Below are positions 44,613 to 53,492 of a stretch of 64,000 nt of DNA, piece after piece. This stretch comes from Olsenella sp. An270. Its GTDB lineage: Bacteria > Actinomycetota > Coriobacteriia > Coriobacteriales > Atopobiaceae. Under the pieces are notes generated by a model that worked only from the letters and a program-made list of their open reading frames with translations, had not been told where the DNA came from and did no database searches. The first letter of the stretch is position 1, and the number at the start of each line of letters is the position of its first letter. The stretch is taken from the NCBI RefSeq assembly GCF_002159735.1, contig NZ_NFJF01000001.1:248001-312000 (forward strand). The letters are read 5' to 3'. A program made the position numbers and the translations under genes.

Positions 44613-47234
44613 ATGGCAGACATCGTCAGGACCCCGATTGACAGCGTCGAGGCGCTGCAGGAGCGCATCAAGGAGATGCGCGAAGCGCAGGCCGAGTTCG
44701 CGAAGTTCACCCAGGAGCAGGTGGACAAGATTTTCTATGAGGCCGCCATGGCCGCCAACAAGGCCCGCATCCCGCTGGCCAAGATGGCCGTCGAGGAGAC
44801 CGGCTACGGCGTCATGGAGGACAAGGTCATCAAGAACCACTACGCCTCCGAGTACATCTACAACAAGTACAAGGATATGAAGACGTGCGACGTCATCTCC
44901 GACGACCCCGCCTTCGGCTACAAGCAGATCGCCGAGCCGCTCGGCCTCGTCGCCGCCGTCATCCCGACGACCAACCCCACCTCCACGGCGATCTTCAAGA
45001 CGCTCATCTGCCTGAAGACCCGCAACGCTATCCTCATCTCCCCGCACCCGCGCGCCGGCAAGTGCACCGCTGAGGCCGCCCGCATCGTGCGCGAGGCCGC
45101 CGAGGCCGCCGGTGCCCCCAAGGGCATCATCGACTGGGTCGACGTGCCGTCCCTCGACATGACGTCCGAGCTCATGCGCTCCGCTGACATCATCCTCGCC
45201 ACCGGTGGCCCGGGCATGGTCAACGCCGCGTACTCCTCCGGCAAGCCGGCCCTCGGCGTCGGCCCGGGCAACAACCCCGCCATCATCGACGACACCGCCG
45301 ACATCGAGCTCTCCGTCAACTCGATCATCCACTCCAAGACCTTCGACTACGGCATGATCTGCGCGACCGAGCAGAACGTGATCGTCCTGGACAAGGTCTA
45401 CAACAAGGTCAAGGCTGAGTTCGAGAAGCGCGGCTGCTACTTCCTCAAGGGCGACGAGATCGCCAAGGTCGGCAACACCGTCATCGTCAACGGCGGCGTC
45501 AACGCCAAGATGGTCGGCCAGCCCGCCCCCAAGATCGCCGAGGCCGCCGGCGTCACCGTCCCGGCCAGCACCAAGGTCCTCATCGGCGAGGTCGAGTCCG
45601 TCGAGCCCTCCGAGCCGTGGGCGCACGAGAAGCTCACCACCATCCTCGGCATGTATCGCGCCAAGAACTGGGAGGACGCCCTCTCCAAGGCCGAGCGCCT
45701 CATCGCCGACGGCGGCTATGGTCACACGAGCTCGCTCTTTATCGACACGCGCGAGACCGAGAAGATGGCCGAGCACGCCAAGCGCATGAAGACCTGCCGC
45801 ATCCTCATCAACACCCCGGCCGCCCAGGGCGGCATCGGCGACATCTACAACTTCAAGATGCCGCCGTCGCTGACGCTCGGCTGCGGCTCCTGGGGCGGCA
45901 ACTCCGTCTCGGGCAACGTCGGCCCCCAGCACCTGCTCAACATCAAGTCCGTCGCAGAGAGGCGTGAGAACATGCTGTGGTTCCGTGTTCCCGAGAAGGT
46001 CTTCTTCAAGAAGGGCTGCATGCCCGTGGCGCTGCGCGAGCTCTCCGAGGTCTACAACAAGAAGCGCGCCTTCATCGTCACCGACTCCTTCCTCTACAAG
46101 AGCGGCTTCACCAAGAAGATCGAGGCGTCCCTCGACGAGCAGGGCATCGTCTACTCCAGCTTCTGGTCCATCTCGCCTGACCCCAAGCTCCAGGACTGCG
46201 AGCGTGGCCTCGAGCAGGTCAAGGCCTTCGAGCCCGACTGCATCATCGCCATCGGCGGCGGCTCCGCCATGGACGCCGGCAAGATCATGTGGATGATGTA
46301 CGAGCACCCCGAGGCCAAGTTCGAGGACATGGCCATGGACTTCATGGACATCCGCAAGCGCGTCTACACGTTCCCGCAGATGGGCGAGAAGGCCTTCTTC
46401 GTGGCCATCCCCACCTCCTCCGGCACCGGCTCCGAGGTGACGCCCTTCTCGATCATCACCGACGCCAACACCGGCACCAAGTGGCCGATCGCCGACTACC
46501 AGCTCCTGCCCAACATGGCCATCGTCGACACCGACAACATGATGACCCAGCCCAAGGGCCTGACCGCTGCCTCCGGCGTCGACGTCCTCACGCACGCCCT
46601 CGAGGCCTACGTCTCCATCATGGCGTCCGACTACACCGACGGCCTCGCCCTGCGTGCCATGAAGCTGGTCCTCACCTACCTCGAGCGCGCCTATGACGAC
46701 GGCACCGACGTCGAGGCCCGTGACCACATGGCCAACGCGTCCTGCCTCGCCGGCATGGCCTTCGCCAACGCCTTCCTCGGCGTCAACCACTCCATGGCCC
46801 ACAAGCTCGGTGCGTACCACCACATCGCCCACGGCCTGGCCAACGCCGTCATCCTCACCCGCGTCATGCGCTACAACGCCGCCGAGCGCCCGGTGAAGAT
46901 GGGCACCTTCCCGCAGTACGACCACCCCAAGACCCTGGCGCGCTACGCCGAGGCCGGTCGCTTCTGCGGCATCAAGGGCCGCAACGACCAGGAGGTCTTC
47001 GAGAACTTCATCGCCCGCATCGAGGAGCTCAAGGCTCACGTGGGCGTGCCCGAGACCATCGCCGGCTTTGGTGTCACCGAGGAGGACTTCCTCGCCACGC
47101 TCGACGAGATGTCCGAGAACGCGTTCAACGACCAGTGCACCGGCGCCAACCCGCGCTACCCGCTCATCTCCGAGATCAAGGAGCTCTACCTCGACGCCTT
47201 CTACGGTCGCGAGCCCAGCTCCTACGAGGACTAG
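44613..47234 (+). CDS. adhE: Bifunctional acetaldehyde-CoA/alcohol dehydrogenase
   Basis: Reduces acetyl-CoA to acetaldehyde and then ethanol, re-oxidising two NADH per acetyl-CoA. The N-terminal ALDH domain has the catalytic Cys250 in GMICATEQ; the C-terminal iron-ADH domain has GGGSAMDAGK (~546) and the metal histidines in GVNHSMAHKLGAYHHIAHG. The 873-residue length is normal for this spirosome-forming enzyme. AGGAGG precedes the ATG. The high share of GCC/GAG/AAG-type codons suggests strong expression. Confidence 0.97.
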   Translation: MADIVRTPIDSVEALQERIKEMREAQAEFAKFTQEQVDKIFYEAAMAANKARIPLAKMAVEETGYGVMEDKVIKNHYASEYIYNKYKDMKTCDVISDDPAFGYKQIAEPLGLVAAVIPTTNPTSTAIFKTLICLKTRNAILISPHPRAGKCTAEAARIVREAAEAAGAPKGIIDWVDVPSLDMTSELMRSADIILATGGPGMVNAAYSSGKPALGVGPGNNPAIIDDTADIELSVNSIIHSKTFDYGMICATEQNVIVLDKVYNKVKAEFEKRGCYFLKGDEIAKVGNTVIVNGGVNAKMVGQPAPKIAEAAGVTVPASTKVLIGEVESVEPSEPWAHEKLTTILGMYRAKNWEDALSKAERLIADGGYGHTSSLFIDTRETEKMAEHAKRMKTCRILINTPAAQGGIGDIYNFKMPPSLTLGCGSWGGNSVSGNVGPQHLLNIKSVAERRENMLWFRVPEKVFFKKGCMPVALRELSEVYNKKRAFIVTDSFLYKSGFTKKIEASLDEQGIVYSSFWSISPDPKLQDCERGLEQVKAFEPDCIIAIGGGSAMDAGKIMWMMYEHPEAKFEDMAMDFMDIRKRVYTFPQMGEKAFFVAIPTSSGTGSEVTPFSIITDANTGTKWPIADYQLLPNMAIVDTDNMMTQPKGLTAASGVDVLTHALEAYVSIMASDYTDGLALRAMKLVLTYLERAYDDGTDVEARDHMANASCLAGMAFANAFLGVNHSMAHKLGAYHHIAHGLANAVILTRVMRYNAAERPVKMGTFPQYDHPKTLARYAEAGRFCGIKGRNDQEVFENFIARIEELKAHVGVPETIAGFGVTEEDFLATLDEMSENAFNDQCTGANPRYPLISEIKELYLDAFYGREPSSYED

Positions 47235-47273
47235 TCCGCACACGTTCTTCTCGTTGCCCAGAAGGAGGCAGCA

Positions 47274-48047
47274 ATGGAACTTTCTGACAGCAAGCAGGTC
47301 ATCGTCGAGCGTCACAACAAGGTCGTCTACGTCGACGGCGGTCGCATCGTCAAGGTCTTCAAGTCCACGAAGCCCGCTTCCGACGTCTTCAACGAGGCGC
47401 TCAACATCGCCCGCGTCATCGAGGCCGGCGTCCGCGTCCCCAAGGTCCTCGAGGTCTCCCAGGTTGCCGACGGCTCCTGGGCCCTCTCCACGGAGTACGT
47501 CGAGGGCGTCACCATGCGCTCGCTGATGGACGCCGCCGAGGGCACCCCCGAGTACGACAAGCTCCTCGAGCAGTTCGTCGACTTCCAGATTGAGATCCAG
47601 GGCACCCACGCCCCCGACCTCATGAAGGACCAGAAGACCAAGATCGCCGGCATGGTCGGCAAGACGCCCGACCTCGACCCGTCCGTGCGCTACGACCTCC
47701 AGATGAGGGCCGACCGCATGGCGCCGGGCCGCAGCATCTGCCACTGCGACTTCAACCCGTCCAACGTGATCGTCGCCGAGGACGGCACGCTCTACGCCTG
47801 CGACTGGACCCACGTCACCCGTGGTCTCCCCGAGGCCGACGCCGCGATGACCTACATCCTCTTCAAGATGTATCACCCCGGCCACGCCGAGACCTACCTC
47901 GACATGTTCTCCAAGAAGGCCGACGTTGCCAAGCAGAAGGTGCACTACTGGGTGCCCGTCATGGCCGCCGCCGAGCTCTCCCGCGGCCGCAAGGAAGCCG
48001 AGGAGTTCCTCCGCAGCCAGGTCGACGCCGCGGTCGACACCGACTAG
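47274..48047 (+). CDS. Aminoglycoside-phosphotransferase/choline-kinase-like protein
   Basis: A 257-residue kinase-fold protein. The Brenner motif is CHCDFNPSNVIV (HxDxxxxN) and the metal-binding Asp follows in YACDWTH. The N-lobe is short, starting VERHNKVVYVDGGRIVKVF. Such proteins phosphorylate small alcohols or sugars; the substrate cannot be told. AAGGAGG precedes the ATG, 39 nt after adhE, so it is probably in the same transcript and ends with a strong terminator. Confidence 0.8.
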   Translation: MELSDSKQVIVERHNKVVYVDGGRIVKVFKSTKPASDVFNEALNIARVIEAGVRVPKVLEVSQVADGSWALSTEYVEGVTMRSLMDAAEGTPEYDKLLEQFVDFQIEIQGTHAPDLMKDQKTKIAGMVGKTPDLDPSVRYDLQMRADRMAPGRSICHCDFNPSNVIVAEDGTLYACDWTHVTRGLPEADAAMTYILFKMYHPGHAETYLDMFSKKADVAKQKVHYWVPVMAAAELSRGRKEAEEFLRSQVDAAVDTD

Positions 48048-48070
48048 CGTCGCCCTCGTCGCGTGATTCC

Positions 48071-48104
48071 GGGCCCGTCAGCCTCTCGGCTGGCGGGCCC
48101 TTCT
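48071..48104 (+). terminator. Terminator of the adhE-kinase unit
   Basis: A 13-bp stem GGGCCCGTCAGCC / GGCTGGCGGGCCC with a TCTC loop, followed by TTCTCG. Confidence 0.8.
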
Positions 48105-48133
48105 CGTCAGCAAGAAACGACAAGGGCGGCGAG

Positions 48134-48191
48134 ACAGAGAAACGGCACAGAATCAGCCTCTGAGATGCCCTGTTCTGTGCCGTTTCTCTGT
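48134..48191. repeat. 19-bp perfect inverted repeat between convergent genes
   Basis: Arms at 48134-48152 and 48173-48191 (ACAGAGAAACGGCACAGAA and its complement) with a 20-nt loop lie 22 nt from the folA stop, a likely bidirectional terminator. CGACAAGGGCGGC just before it (48119-48131) matches the repeat unit of the 26168-26492 array. Confidence 0.65.
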
Positions 48192-48212
48192 TTCGGCGTG
48201 TGTGGCGTCCGG

Positions 48213-48713
48213 CTAGCGGCGCTCGTAGGTTACGAAGTCAAAGGGAACGCCCTCGGGGGTGACGCCGCCCTCCCGGGTTTCGGTGAGCTTCCAGGCGGGG
48301 TCTGCGTCGAGGTCGGGGAAGTACGTGTCACAAGGTCGCACGCAGCGGTTGCGTGTCACGACGGCGCGCTCGCAGTGGGGGAGGAGCAGCTCGTAGACCT
48401 GCCCGCCGCCGATGACCCAGGCCTCGTCCTCGTCCGTGACCGCAGCGAGCGCCTCGTCGACCGAGTGCACAACGTCCACGCCCTCGGGCGAGAAGGACGT
48501 GTCACGCGTGAGCACCACATTGTGACGGTTCTTGAGCGGACGGCCGCCCGGGAAGCTCTCGAGCGTACGACGGCCCATGATGACCGTATGCCCCGTCGTG
48601 CAGGACACGAAGTGCCGCATGTCCTCGCGGTTCTCGACGACCATCCCGCCGTCGAGCCCGATCCCCCAGTCGTCGCACACCGCCACGATCGCACTCAGCT
48701 TGCAGCTCATCAT
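48213..48713 (-). CDS. folA: Dihydrofolate reductase
   Basis: Reduces dihydrofolate to THF with NADPH. The 166-residue sequence has IVAVCDDWGIGLDGGM at the N-terminus, VIMGRRTLESFPGGRPL for the NADPH site and WVIGGGQVYELLLP. It lies downstream of thyA, the enzyme that makes dihydrofolate, across hairpins D and C. The ATG follows AGGTATGA-type sequence with a GAAAGG ribosome site. Confidence 0.95.
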   Translation of the reverse strand: MMSCKLSAIVAVCDDWGIGLDGGMVVENREDMRHFVSCTTGHTVIMGRRTLESFPGGRPLKNRHNVVLTRDTSFSPEGVDVVHSVDEALAAVTDEDEAWVIGGGQVYELLLPHCERAVVTRNRCVRPCDTYFPDLDADPAWKLTETREGGVTPEGVPFDFVTYERR

Positions 48714-48734
48714 TCATACCTTTCTGTGGGTCAT

Positions 48735-48818
48735 GGCCCGGCACATTTCCCCGTGCTCAAACAGCTTCGGCGCAAAGGGCGCGCCTGCAGAACTGCGCGC
48801 GGGACAATATGCCGGGCC
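48735..48818 (-). repeat. Hairpin element C before folA
   Basis: Arms at 48735-48753 and 48800-48818 (three mismatches in 19) around the conserved core. Read in the direction of folA it has the same orientation as B (before folC) and ends 21 nt before the folA start. The apical CGCGCCCTTTGCG is shared with B. Confidence 0.85.
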
Positions 48819-48839
48819 CCGAGCTGGAGAAACGCAGGC

Positions 48840-48935
48840 GAGAGGGCGAGAAGGACATTGTCCCGCCGCGAGTTCTTGCCGCGCTCTTTGCGGCAAGCTG
48901 TCTGAGCGCCGGGGCATTGTCCTTCTCGCCCTCTC
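48840..48935 (-). repeat. Hairpin element D after thyA
   Basis: Arms of 26 bp (48840-48865 with 48910-48935, one or two mismatches) around a core almost identical to A. It starts 9 nt after the thyA stop. Each arm contains the over-represented GGCGAGAAGGAC motif in inverted orientation. Confidence 0.85.
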
Positions 48936-48944
48936 GCCGGGTGC

Positions 48945-49793
48945 TCAGACCGCGATCGGGATGTCCGTGACCTGCGGGCCGTGCTGGTAGTTCTCGACGA
49001 TCAGGTCGGCGGTCGTGAAGTCGTAGAAGTCCGTGACCTCGGGGTTCAGGCGGACGGTGGGCGCCGGATACGTGGGGCGCGAGATGAGCTCGCGCACGAC
49101 GTCCACGTGACGGTCGTAGATGTGGGCGTCGGCGATCATGTGGACGAGCTCGCCGGCGTTCATGTTCGAGACCTGGGCCACCATCATGAGCAGGATCGCG
49201 TACTGGCACACGTTCCAGTTGTTGGCTGCGAGCACGTCTTGGCTGCGCTGGACGAGCACCATGTTGAGGGTGGGTCGCTCCTCGCCCGGCTCCTGCGTGA
49301 CGTTGTAGATCGCGTTGTAGGCGCAGGGGTAGAGGTTCATCTCCGAGAGGTCGGCAAACGTGTAGAGGTTCGTCATGATGCGGCGGGAGTAGGGGTTCTC
49401 GCGCAGGTCCTTGAGGACGCGGTCCATCTGGTCGTAGTCGCCGTCAGGGTAGTGGGACTTCACGCCAACCTGATAGCCGTACGCCTTGCCGATCGAGCCC
49501 GACTCGTCGGCCCACTCGTCCCAGATGTGGGAGTTGAGGTCGTGGATGTTGTTGGACTTGCGCTGGTATATCCAGAGGACCTCGTCCATCGCGGACTTGA
49601 GGGCGGTGCGGCGAAGCGTCAGTGCCGGGAACTCCTCGCGCAGGTCGTAGCGGTTGCACACGCCAAAGCGCTTGATGGTGTAGGCGGGCGTGCCGTCCTC
49701 CCAGCGGGGGCGAACCCTCTGCCCCTCGGTGGTCGTGCCGTGCTCGATGATGTCGGAGCACATCGAGACGAAGATGTCGTCTGCCTTGCTCAT
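48945..49793 (-). CDS. thyA: Thymidylate synthase
   Basis: Converts dUMP plus methylene-THF to dTMP plus dihydrofolate. The 282-residue protein shows the expected substrate segments: SRRIMTNLYTFADLSEMNLY with the nucleotide Arg pair; the catalytic Cys lies in the YPCAYNAIYNVT segment; QRSQDVLAANNWNVCQYAIL, and HIYDRHVDVV. It is one of the longer TS forms with an SIGKAYGYQ insert. It precedes folA in the same direction. Confidence 0.94.
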   Translation of the reverse strand: MSKADDIFVSMCSDIIEHGTTTEGQRVRPRWEDGTPAYTIKRFGVCNRYDLREEFPALTLRRTALKSAMDEVLWIYQRKSNNIHDLNSHIWDEWADESGSIGKAYGYQVGVKSHYPDGDYDQMDRVLKDLRENPYSRRIMTNLYTFADLSEMNLYPCAYNAIYNVTQEPGEERPTLNMVLVQRSQDVLAANNWNVCQYAILLMMVAQVSNMNAGELVHMIADAHIYDRHVDVVRELISRPTYPAPTVRLNPEVTDFYDFTTADLIVENYQHGPQVTDIPIAV

Positions 49794-49808
49794 GGCGCTC
49801 CCTTCGCG

Positions 49809-50126
49809 TCAGGCCCTGGTGAGCGGCTCGCTGGCGTCCCAGTCGCCGTTGACGTGCTCGTCAAAGTCATGCTCCCAGTCCCACTCGTCAAGGGTGTCGG
49901 GGGAGGATTCGAACTCGGGCTCGTCGTAGTGCGTGGCGACGAACGTCCCGAGGGCGCTCACGCAGTTGGTGAGGCTGAGGACGAGCAGGGCGAGAAGCGC
50001 GACGGCGATGGCGAAGACGACGTAGGCCGTGGGGCCGGAGTCGGCGTTGCCCGGGTCGGTCGTGGCGCTCGGGCCCTCTATGACGGGCGTCTCGTCGCAG
50101 CGCTCCGGGGTGCTCTCTTCTGACAT
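49809..50126 (-). CDS. Small single-pass membrane protein of unknown function
   Basis: A 105-residue acidic protein: a Glu/Thr/Pro-rich N-terminus, one helix (TAYVVFAIAVALLALLVLSL) near residues 33-53, and an Asp/Glu/Trp-rich C-terminal tail. GAGAGGAG precedes the ATG. It lies 15 nt before thyA and is probably co-transcribed. No family was recognised. Confidence 0.65.
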   Translation of the reverse strand: MSEESTPERCDETPVIEGPSATTDPGNADSGPTAYVVFAIAVALLALLVLSLTNCVSALGTFVATHYDEPEFESSPDTLDEWDWEHDFDEHVNGDWDASEPLTRA

Positions 50127-50161
50127 TGGTGCTCCTCTCGTCGGCTCCATCATACAGGACG

Positions 50162-50581
50162 CTAGAGGAGCTGGTCGGCGAAGGCCTCGTCCCAGTAGTA
50201 GGAGAGCGAGCGCATCAGCGTGACGTCGGCGGGGAGCCACTCGACGTCGAACAGCTCGTCGCGGCCGAGCCAGCGCAGCTCGGAGTGGACCCCCTCGTGC
50301 GCCACGGGCTCGGACCCGTCCGCGAGCCGGCAGACGAAGCAGTCCATCGTGAGATGGAACTCGGGGTAGTCGTGCTCGACGGTGTCGTAGAGCCAGGCGG
50401 CGCCGACCTCGACCCCGAGCTCCTCGGCTACCTCGCGGCGCAGCGCCTCGTCGGCGCGCTCGCCCACGCGAACCTTGCCGCCCGGGAGCTCCCAGAGGCC
50501 CTCCTGCTCGCCCGCGGCCCGCCTTGCCGCGAGCAGCCTTCCGTCGCGGCAGATCAGCGCCGCGGAGACGTGTACGTTCAT
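50162..50581 (-). CDS. Nudix hydrolase, MutT type
   Basis: A 139-residue Nudix enzyme with the box [18 protein letters not shown], continuing AEELG (G-x5-E-x7-REVxEELG). It starts MNVHVSAALICRDGRLLAAR, as in MutT proteins that cleanse 8-oxo-dGTP or similar nucleotides. Its ATG overlaps the stop of the thioesterase gene upstream, so both are translated together. The precise nucleotide substrate is not determined. Confidence 0.85.
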   Translation of the reverse strand: MNVHVSAALICRDGRLLAARRAAGEQEGLWELPGGKVRVGERADEALRREVAEELGVEVGAAWLYDTVEHDYPEFHLTMDCFVCRLADGSEPVAHEGVHSELRWLGRDELFDVEWLPADVTLMRSLSYYWDEAFADQLL

Positions 50582-51306
50582 GCTTCCTCCCGTCGAAGCT
50601 CAAACTGAACGAGCGCGTAGGTGTCGCCGTCCGCGTCGGTCAGGCCCACGTCGCAGCCATGGGCGCCCTCGTGGACGACGGGCGTCACGACGTCGCCGAG
50701 AAGCGCCATCTTCCGGTAGAGAACCGTGATGCTCCCCAGCCCTCCCGAGACGCCCAGCTCCTCCATCGCATCGTGGGCGAGAAGGACGTACTGCGCGTTG
50801 TTCATGTGGTGGTTGGTGTCGAGGTTGTGCGCCCGGACCCGCGCCGGCGAGGTGGGGGTCCCCGGTCCCTCGGGGCGGATGCGCCGACCGAGCGGGCCCA
50901 TGTCGCCGCGGGGCTCGGCTGAGAGGTAGGCGCGCTGGTCGTCCGGAACGCGCGTCACGTGACCGCTCGTCGTGTCGAGGACGAACCACTGGGAGTCGGC
51001 CCTGACCACCTCTCTCCCGGCCTCGTCGGTGATGGCGAAGCGTCGCAGGGCGTGGGAGCGCGTCATCTCGTAGCACCAGGTGGACACCTCGATGCGCTCC
51101 CCGAGGCGGGGAAGTCGGTCCACCTCGATTCGCCAGTTGGCGAGAATCCAGGCGATGCCCTTGTCTCGCAGGCTCGCAAAGCCACGGTCGAACTCCTCCG
51201 ACTGGAACGTCGAGGCGTCCTGCAGATAGTTGACCATCGCGACGACCGAGAGACGACCCGTATCGTCGCACTCGCTGTATCGCACCCTGCTCTGAAAGGA
51301 GTACAT
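50578..51306 (-). CDS. Acyl-ACP thioesterase
   Basis: A 242-residue double hot-dog protein of the FatA/FatB family that releases fatty acids from acyl carrier protein. Its start (FQSRVRYSECDDTGRLSVVA) and the second-domain segment NLDTNHHMNNAQYVLLAHD, with the Asn/His catalytic residues, match. It is divergent from the Gfo/Idh gene. GAAAGGAG precedes the ATG. Confidence 0.88.
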   Translation of the reverse strand: MYSFQSRVRYSECDDTGRLSVVAMVNYLQDASTFQSEEFDRGFASLRDKGIAWILANWRIEVDRLPRLGERIEVSTWCYEMTRSHALRRFAITDEAGREVVRADSQWFVLDTTSGHVTRVPDDQRAYLSAEPRGDMGPLGRRIRPEGPGTPTSPARVRAHNLDTNHHMNNAQYVLLAHDAMEELGVSGGLGSITVLYRKMALLGDVVTPVVHEGAHGCDVGLTDADGDTYALVQFELRREEA

Positions 51307-51376
51307 GTCACCCGTTCCTCTCGCCCGACGAACAAGACCATAGCAGTCCTCGAGCCCGCGTGCGAGAAAAGCGCGG

Positions 51377-51385
51377 TGCTAGAAT
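51377..51385 (+). promoter_or_regulatory. Extended -10 promoter of the Gfo/Idh gene
   Basis: TGCTAGAAT lies 29 bp before the ATG; no strong -35 is seen. Confidence 0.5.
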
Positions 51386-51413
51386 CGAACGAGGCCTAAG
51401 AAAGGGGAGGAAG

Positions 51414-52478
51414 ATGGGCACGGTCAGGTTTGCGACCATCGGTACGAGCGGAATCTGCGAGCGCTTCCTCGAGGCGCTCTCCGAGGCGAAGGGCGTCGAG
51501 TACGTGGGCACCTACTCGCGCGACCTCGCGCGCGCCCGTGACTTTGGGGGCAGGTACGGAGCGCGGCTGTTCTTCGACGACCTCCGCGAGCTCGCGTCAT
51601 GCCCGGAGGTGGACGCCGTCTACGTGGCGAGCCCCAATGCCGCCCACGCCCGACAGGCGCTCGAGATGATCGCGGGCGGCAAGCACGTCCTCGTCGAGAA
51701 GTCGCTCGCGTCCAACGAGCGCGAGGCACGCGGGGTGTTCGACGCGGCGCGCGAGCGCGGTGTGGTCGTCATGGAGGCCATGCGCAACCTCCACGTGCCC
51801 ACCTTCGCCGCGATCGAGCGCGCCTGCGCGTCCGATCTCGGAGCGATCCGCCTTGCCACGCTGCGCTTCGCCAAGGTGACCTCCCGCATGGCGCGCCTGC
51901 GCGCGGGCGAGCGGCTGAACGTCTTCGATCCCGCGCTCGCCGGCGGGGCCCTCATGGACATCGGCGTCTACTGCGTCGAGCCCGCCGTCGCGCTCTTCGG
52001 GCGCCCCGAGACCGTCCGCGCCCTCGCCGTGACCACGGCCGTTCCCGGCTGCGCCGAGGACGACCCCTGCGGCACCGTGGACCTCGCCGGCGAGGCGCTG
52101 CTCGGCTACGGAGACAAGATCGTGAGCCTGTCCTACGGGAAGATGAGCGACGACCTTCTGCCCTCCCAGGTCGAGGGCGAGGAGGGGACGCTCCTGTGGG
52201 ACCAGACCTCGTGCCCCGTGAACCCGCGCCTCCACGTCCACGAGGACAAGGGCCTCATCTTCCGCATGGAGGGCATGGAGGCCACCCCCATCCCCGTCGA
52301 CGTCCCCGACAACGACATGGTCTGCGAGATCGACGACTTCGTCGCCGCGGTGACCGGCGACGAGAGGGCCCTTCTCGCCCGCGACCGCTTCGAGCGCGTC
52401 ACGGTCGACTCGCTCGCGGTCATGGACGAGATCCGTCGACAGGTGGGCGTGCGCTTCCCGGCGGACGACGACCGCTAG
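51414..52478 (+). CDS. Gfo/Idh/MocA-family oxidoreductase
   Basis: A 354-residue NAD(P)-dependent sugar or polyol dehydrogenase. The Rossmann start is RFATIGTSGICERFLEAL, the strand-4 motif VYVASPNAAHARQALEMIAG is followed by KHVLVEKSLASN with the family EKP-like lysine, and LMDIGVYCVEPA occupies the active-site region. GGGGAGGAAG precedes the ATG. The azlC gene starts 1 nt after its stop, so the three genes may be one transcript though functionally unrelated. The substrate is unknown. Confidence 0.88.
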   Translation: MGTVRFATIGTSGICERFLEALSEAKGVEYVGTYSRDLARARDFGGRYGARLFFDDLRELASCPEVDAVYVASPNAAHARQALEMIAGGKHVLVEKSLASNEREARGVFDAARERGVVVMEAMRNLHVPTFAAIERACASDLGAIRLATLRFAKVTSRMARLRAGERLNVFDPALAGGALMDIGVYCVEPAVALFGRPETVRALAVTTAVPGCAEDDPCGTVDLAGEALLGYGDKIVSLSYGKMSDDLLPSQVEGEEGTLLWDQTSCPVNPRLHVHEDKGLIFRMEGMEATPIPVDVPDNDMVCEIDDFVAAVTGDERALLARDRFERVTVDSLAVMDEIRRQVGVRFPADDDR

Positions 52479-52479
52479 C

Positions 52480-53178
52480 ATGGTCGCGCGCTCCGACCTC
52501 GGCTGCGCCCTGCGCGCGGCGCTTCCCGTCATGCTCGGCTACGTCACGATCGGCATCCCGTGCGGCGTGATGGCGGCCGAGGTTGGCATCGGCCCGATCG
52601 CCGCGTTCGTGGTCTCGGCGACCTTCTACTCGGGGGCGGGCCAGTTCATGATGGCGTCGCTCGCGCTCGCGGGGACGCCGCTCGCCTCCATGATCGCGAG
52701 CGTCGCGCTCGTGAGCACCCGCCAGGTCCTCTACTCGGCGGCGCTCTCGCCCTACGTCGCCCGCGCGCCGCGGCCGCTCGCCGCCCTCTTCGCCGCGACC
52801 GTCACCGACGAGAGCTTTGGCGTGAACCTCGAGCGCTTCGTCGAGGACGACTCGTGGACTCCCGCCCGCGCGACGCTCGTCAACCTGCTGAGCATGTTCT
52901 CCTGGGCCCTCGCGAACGCGCTGGGCGCCCTCGTCGGTCCGGCGCTCGCCATCCCCACGACGATCATGTCGTTCGCGATGACGTCGATCTTCGTGTGCCT
53001 GCTCGTCTCGCGTCGCTGGTCGGCCGTCACGGTCGCGGTCGTTGCGACCTCGGCCCTCACCGTCGTGGCGCTCAAGGCACTCGGCCTGGGCTCGCTGTCG
53101 GTTCTGCTCGGGGCCGTCGCCGGCGTGTGCGCGGGGTTGGTCGCCGGCGCGCGGGGGCGCGGGGAGGCGAGGGCATGA
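52480..53178 (+). CDS. azlC: AzlC-family branched-chain amino-acid exporter, large subunit
   Basis: A 232-residue membrane protein with about six to eight helices. The AzlC signature is visible: LPVMLGYVTIGIPCGVMA at the start, then FYSGAGQFMMASL and STRQVLYSAALSPY. With AzlD it exports leucine, isoleucine, valine or analogues. The stop overlaps the azlD start (ATGA). Confidence 0.9.
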   Translation: MVARSDLGCALRAALPVMLGYVTIGIPCGVMAAEVGIGPIAAFVVSATFYSGAGQFMMASLALAGTPLASMIASVALVSTRQVLYSAALSPYVARAPRPLAALFAATVTDESFGVNLERFVEDDSWTPARATLVNLLSMFSWALANALGALVGPALAIPTTIMSFAMTSIFVCLLVSRRWSAVTVAVVATSALTVVALKALGLGSLSVLLGAVAGVCAGLVAGARGRGEARA

Positions 53179-53486
53179 GCTGGGGAGACTTCCTCGTCTT
53201 CTACGTCTGCGTGCTCGCCGTGATCCTGGCGTGCCGCTGCGTCCCGCTGCTCGCGCTCAAGGGCAGGGAGCTGTCCCCGCGCGTGAGCGAGGCGCTCGGC
53301 CTCATCCCTCCCGCGGCATTCGCCGCGCTCGTTGCCAACGACCTCTTCGACCCGGCCGGCGGCCTCTCCTGGAGGCAGCTCGCCGCCGCCGGCGCCGTGG
53401 TGGTGGTGGCGAGAAGGACGGGGTCGCTGATCTGGTGCGCGCTCGTCGGGATGGCGGCCTACGCGCTGCTCACGCTCGTGCCCTGA
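53175..53486 (+). CDS. azlD: AzlD-family membrane subunit
   Basis: A 103-residue hydrophobic protein with three to four helices and the AzlD pattern RCVPLLALKGRELSPRVSEA, then LGLIPPAAFAALVANDLF. It overlaps azlC by ATGA and is the small partner of the exporter. Its stop faces the lipid kinase gene 6 nt away. Confidence 0.88.
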   Translation: MSWGDFLVFYVCVLAVILACRCVPLLALKGRELSPRVSEALGLIPPAAFAALVANDLFDPAGGLSWRQLAAAGAVVVVARRTGSLIWCALVGMAAYALLTLVP

Positions 53487-53492
53487 CGCGCC

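Noticed and set aside
44487-47945. A 1152-codon open frame on the minus strand opposite adhE and the kinase gene
   Set aside because: It is the antisense shadow of highly biased GC-rich codons; its translation is Val/Asp/Leu/Gly repeats without domains, whereas the plus strand encodes complete AdhE.
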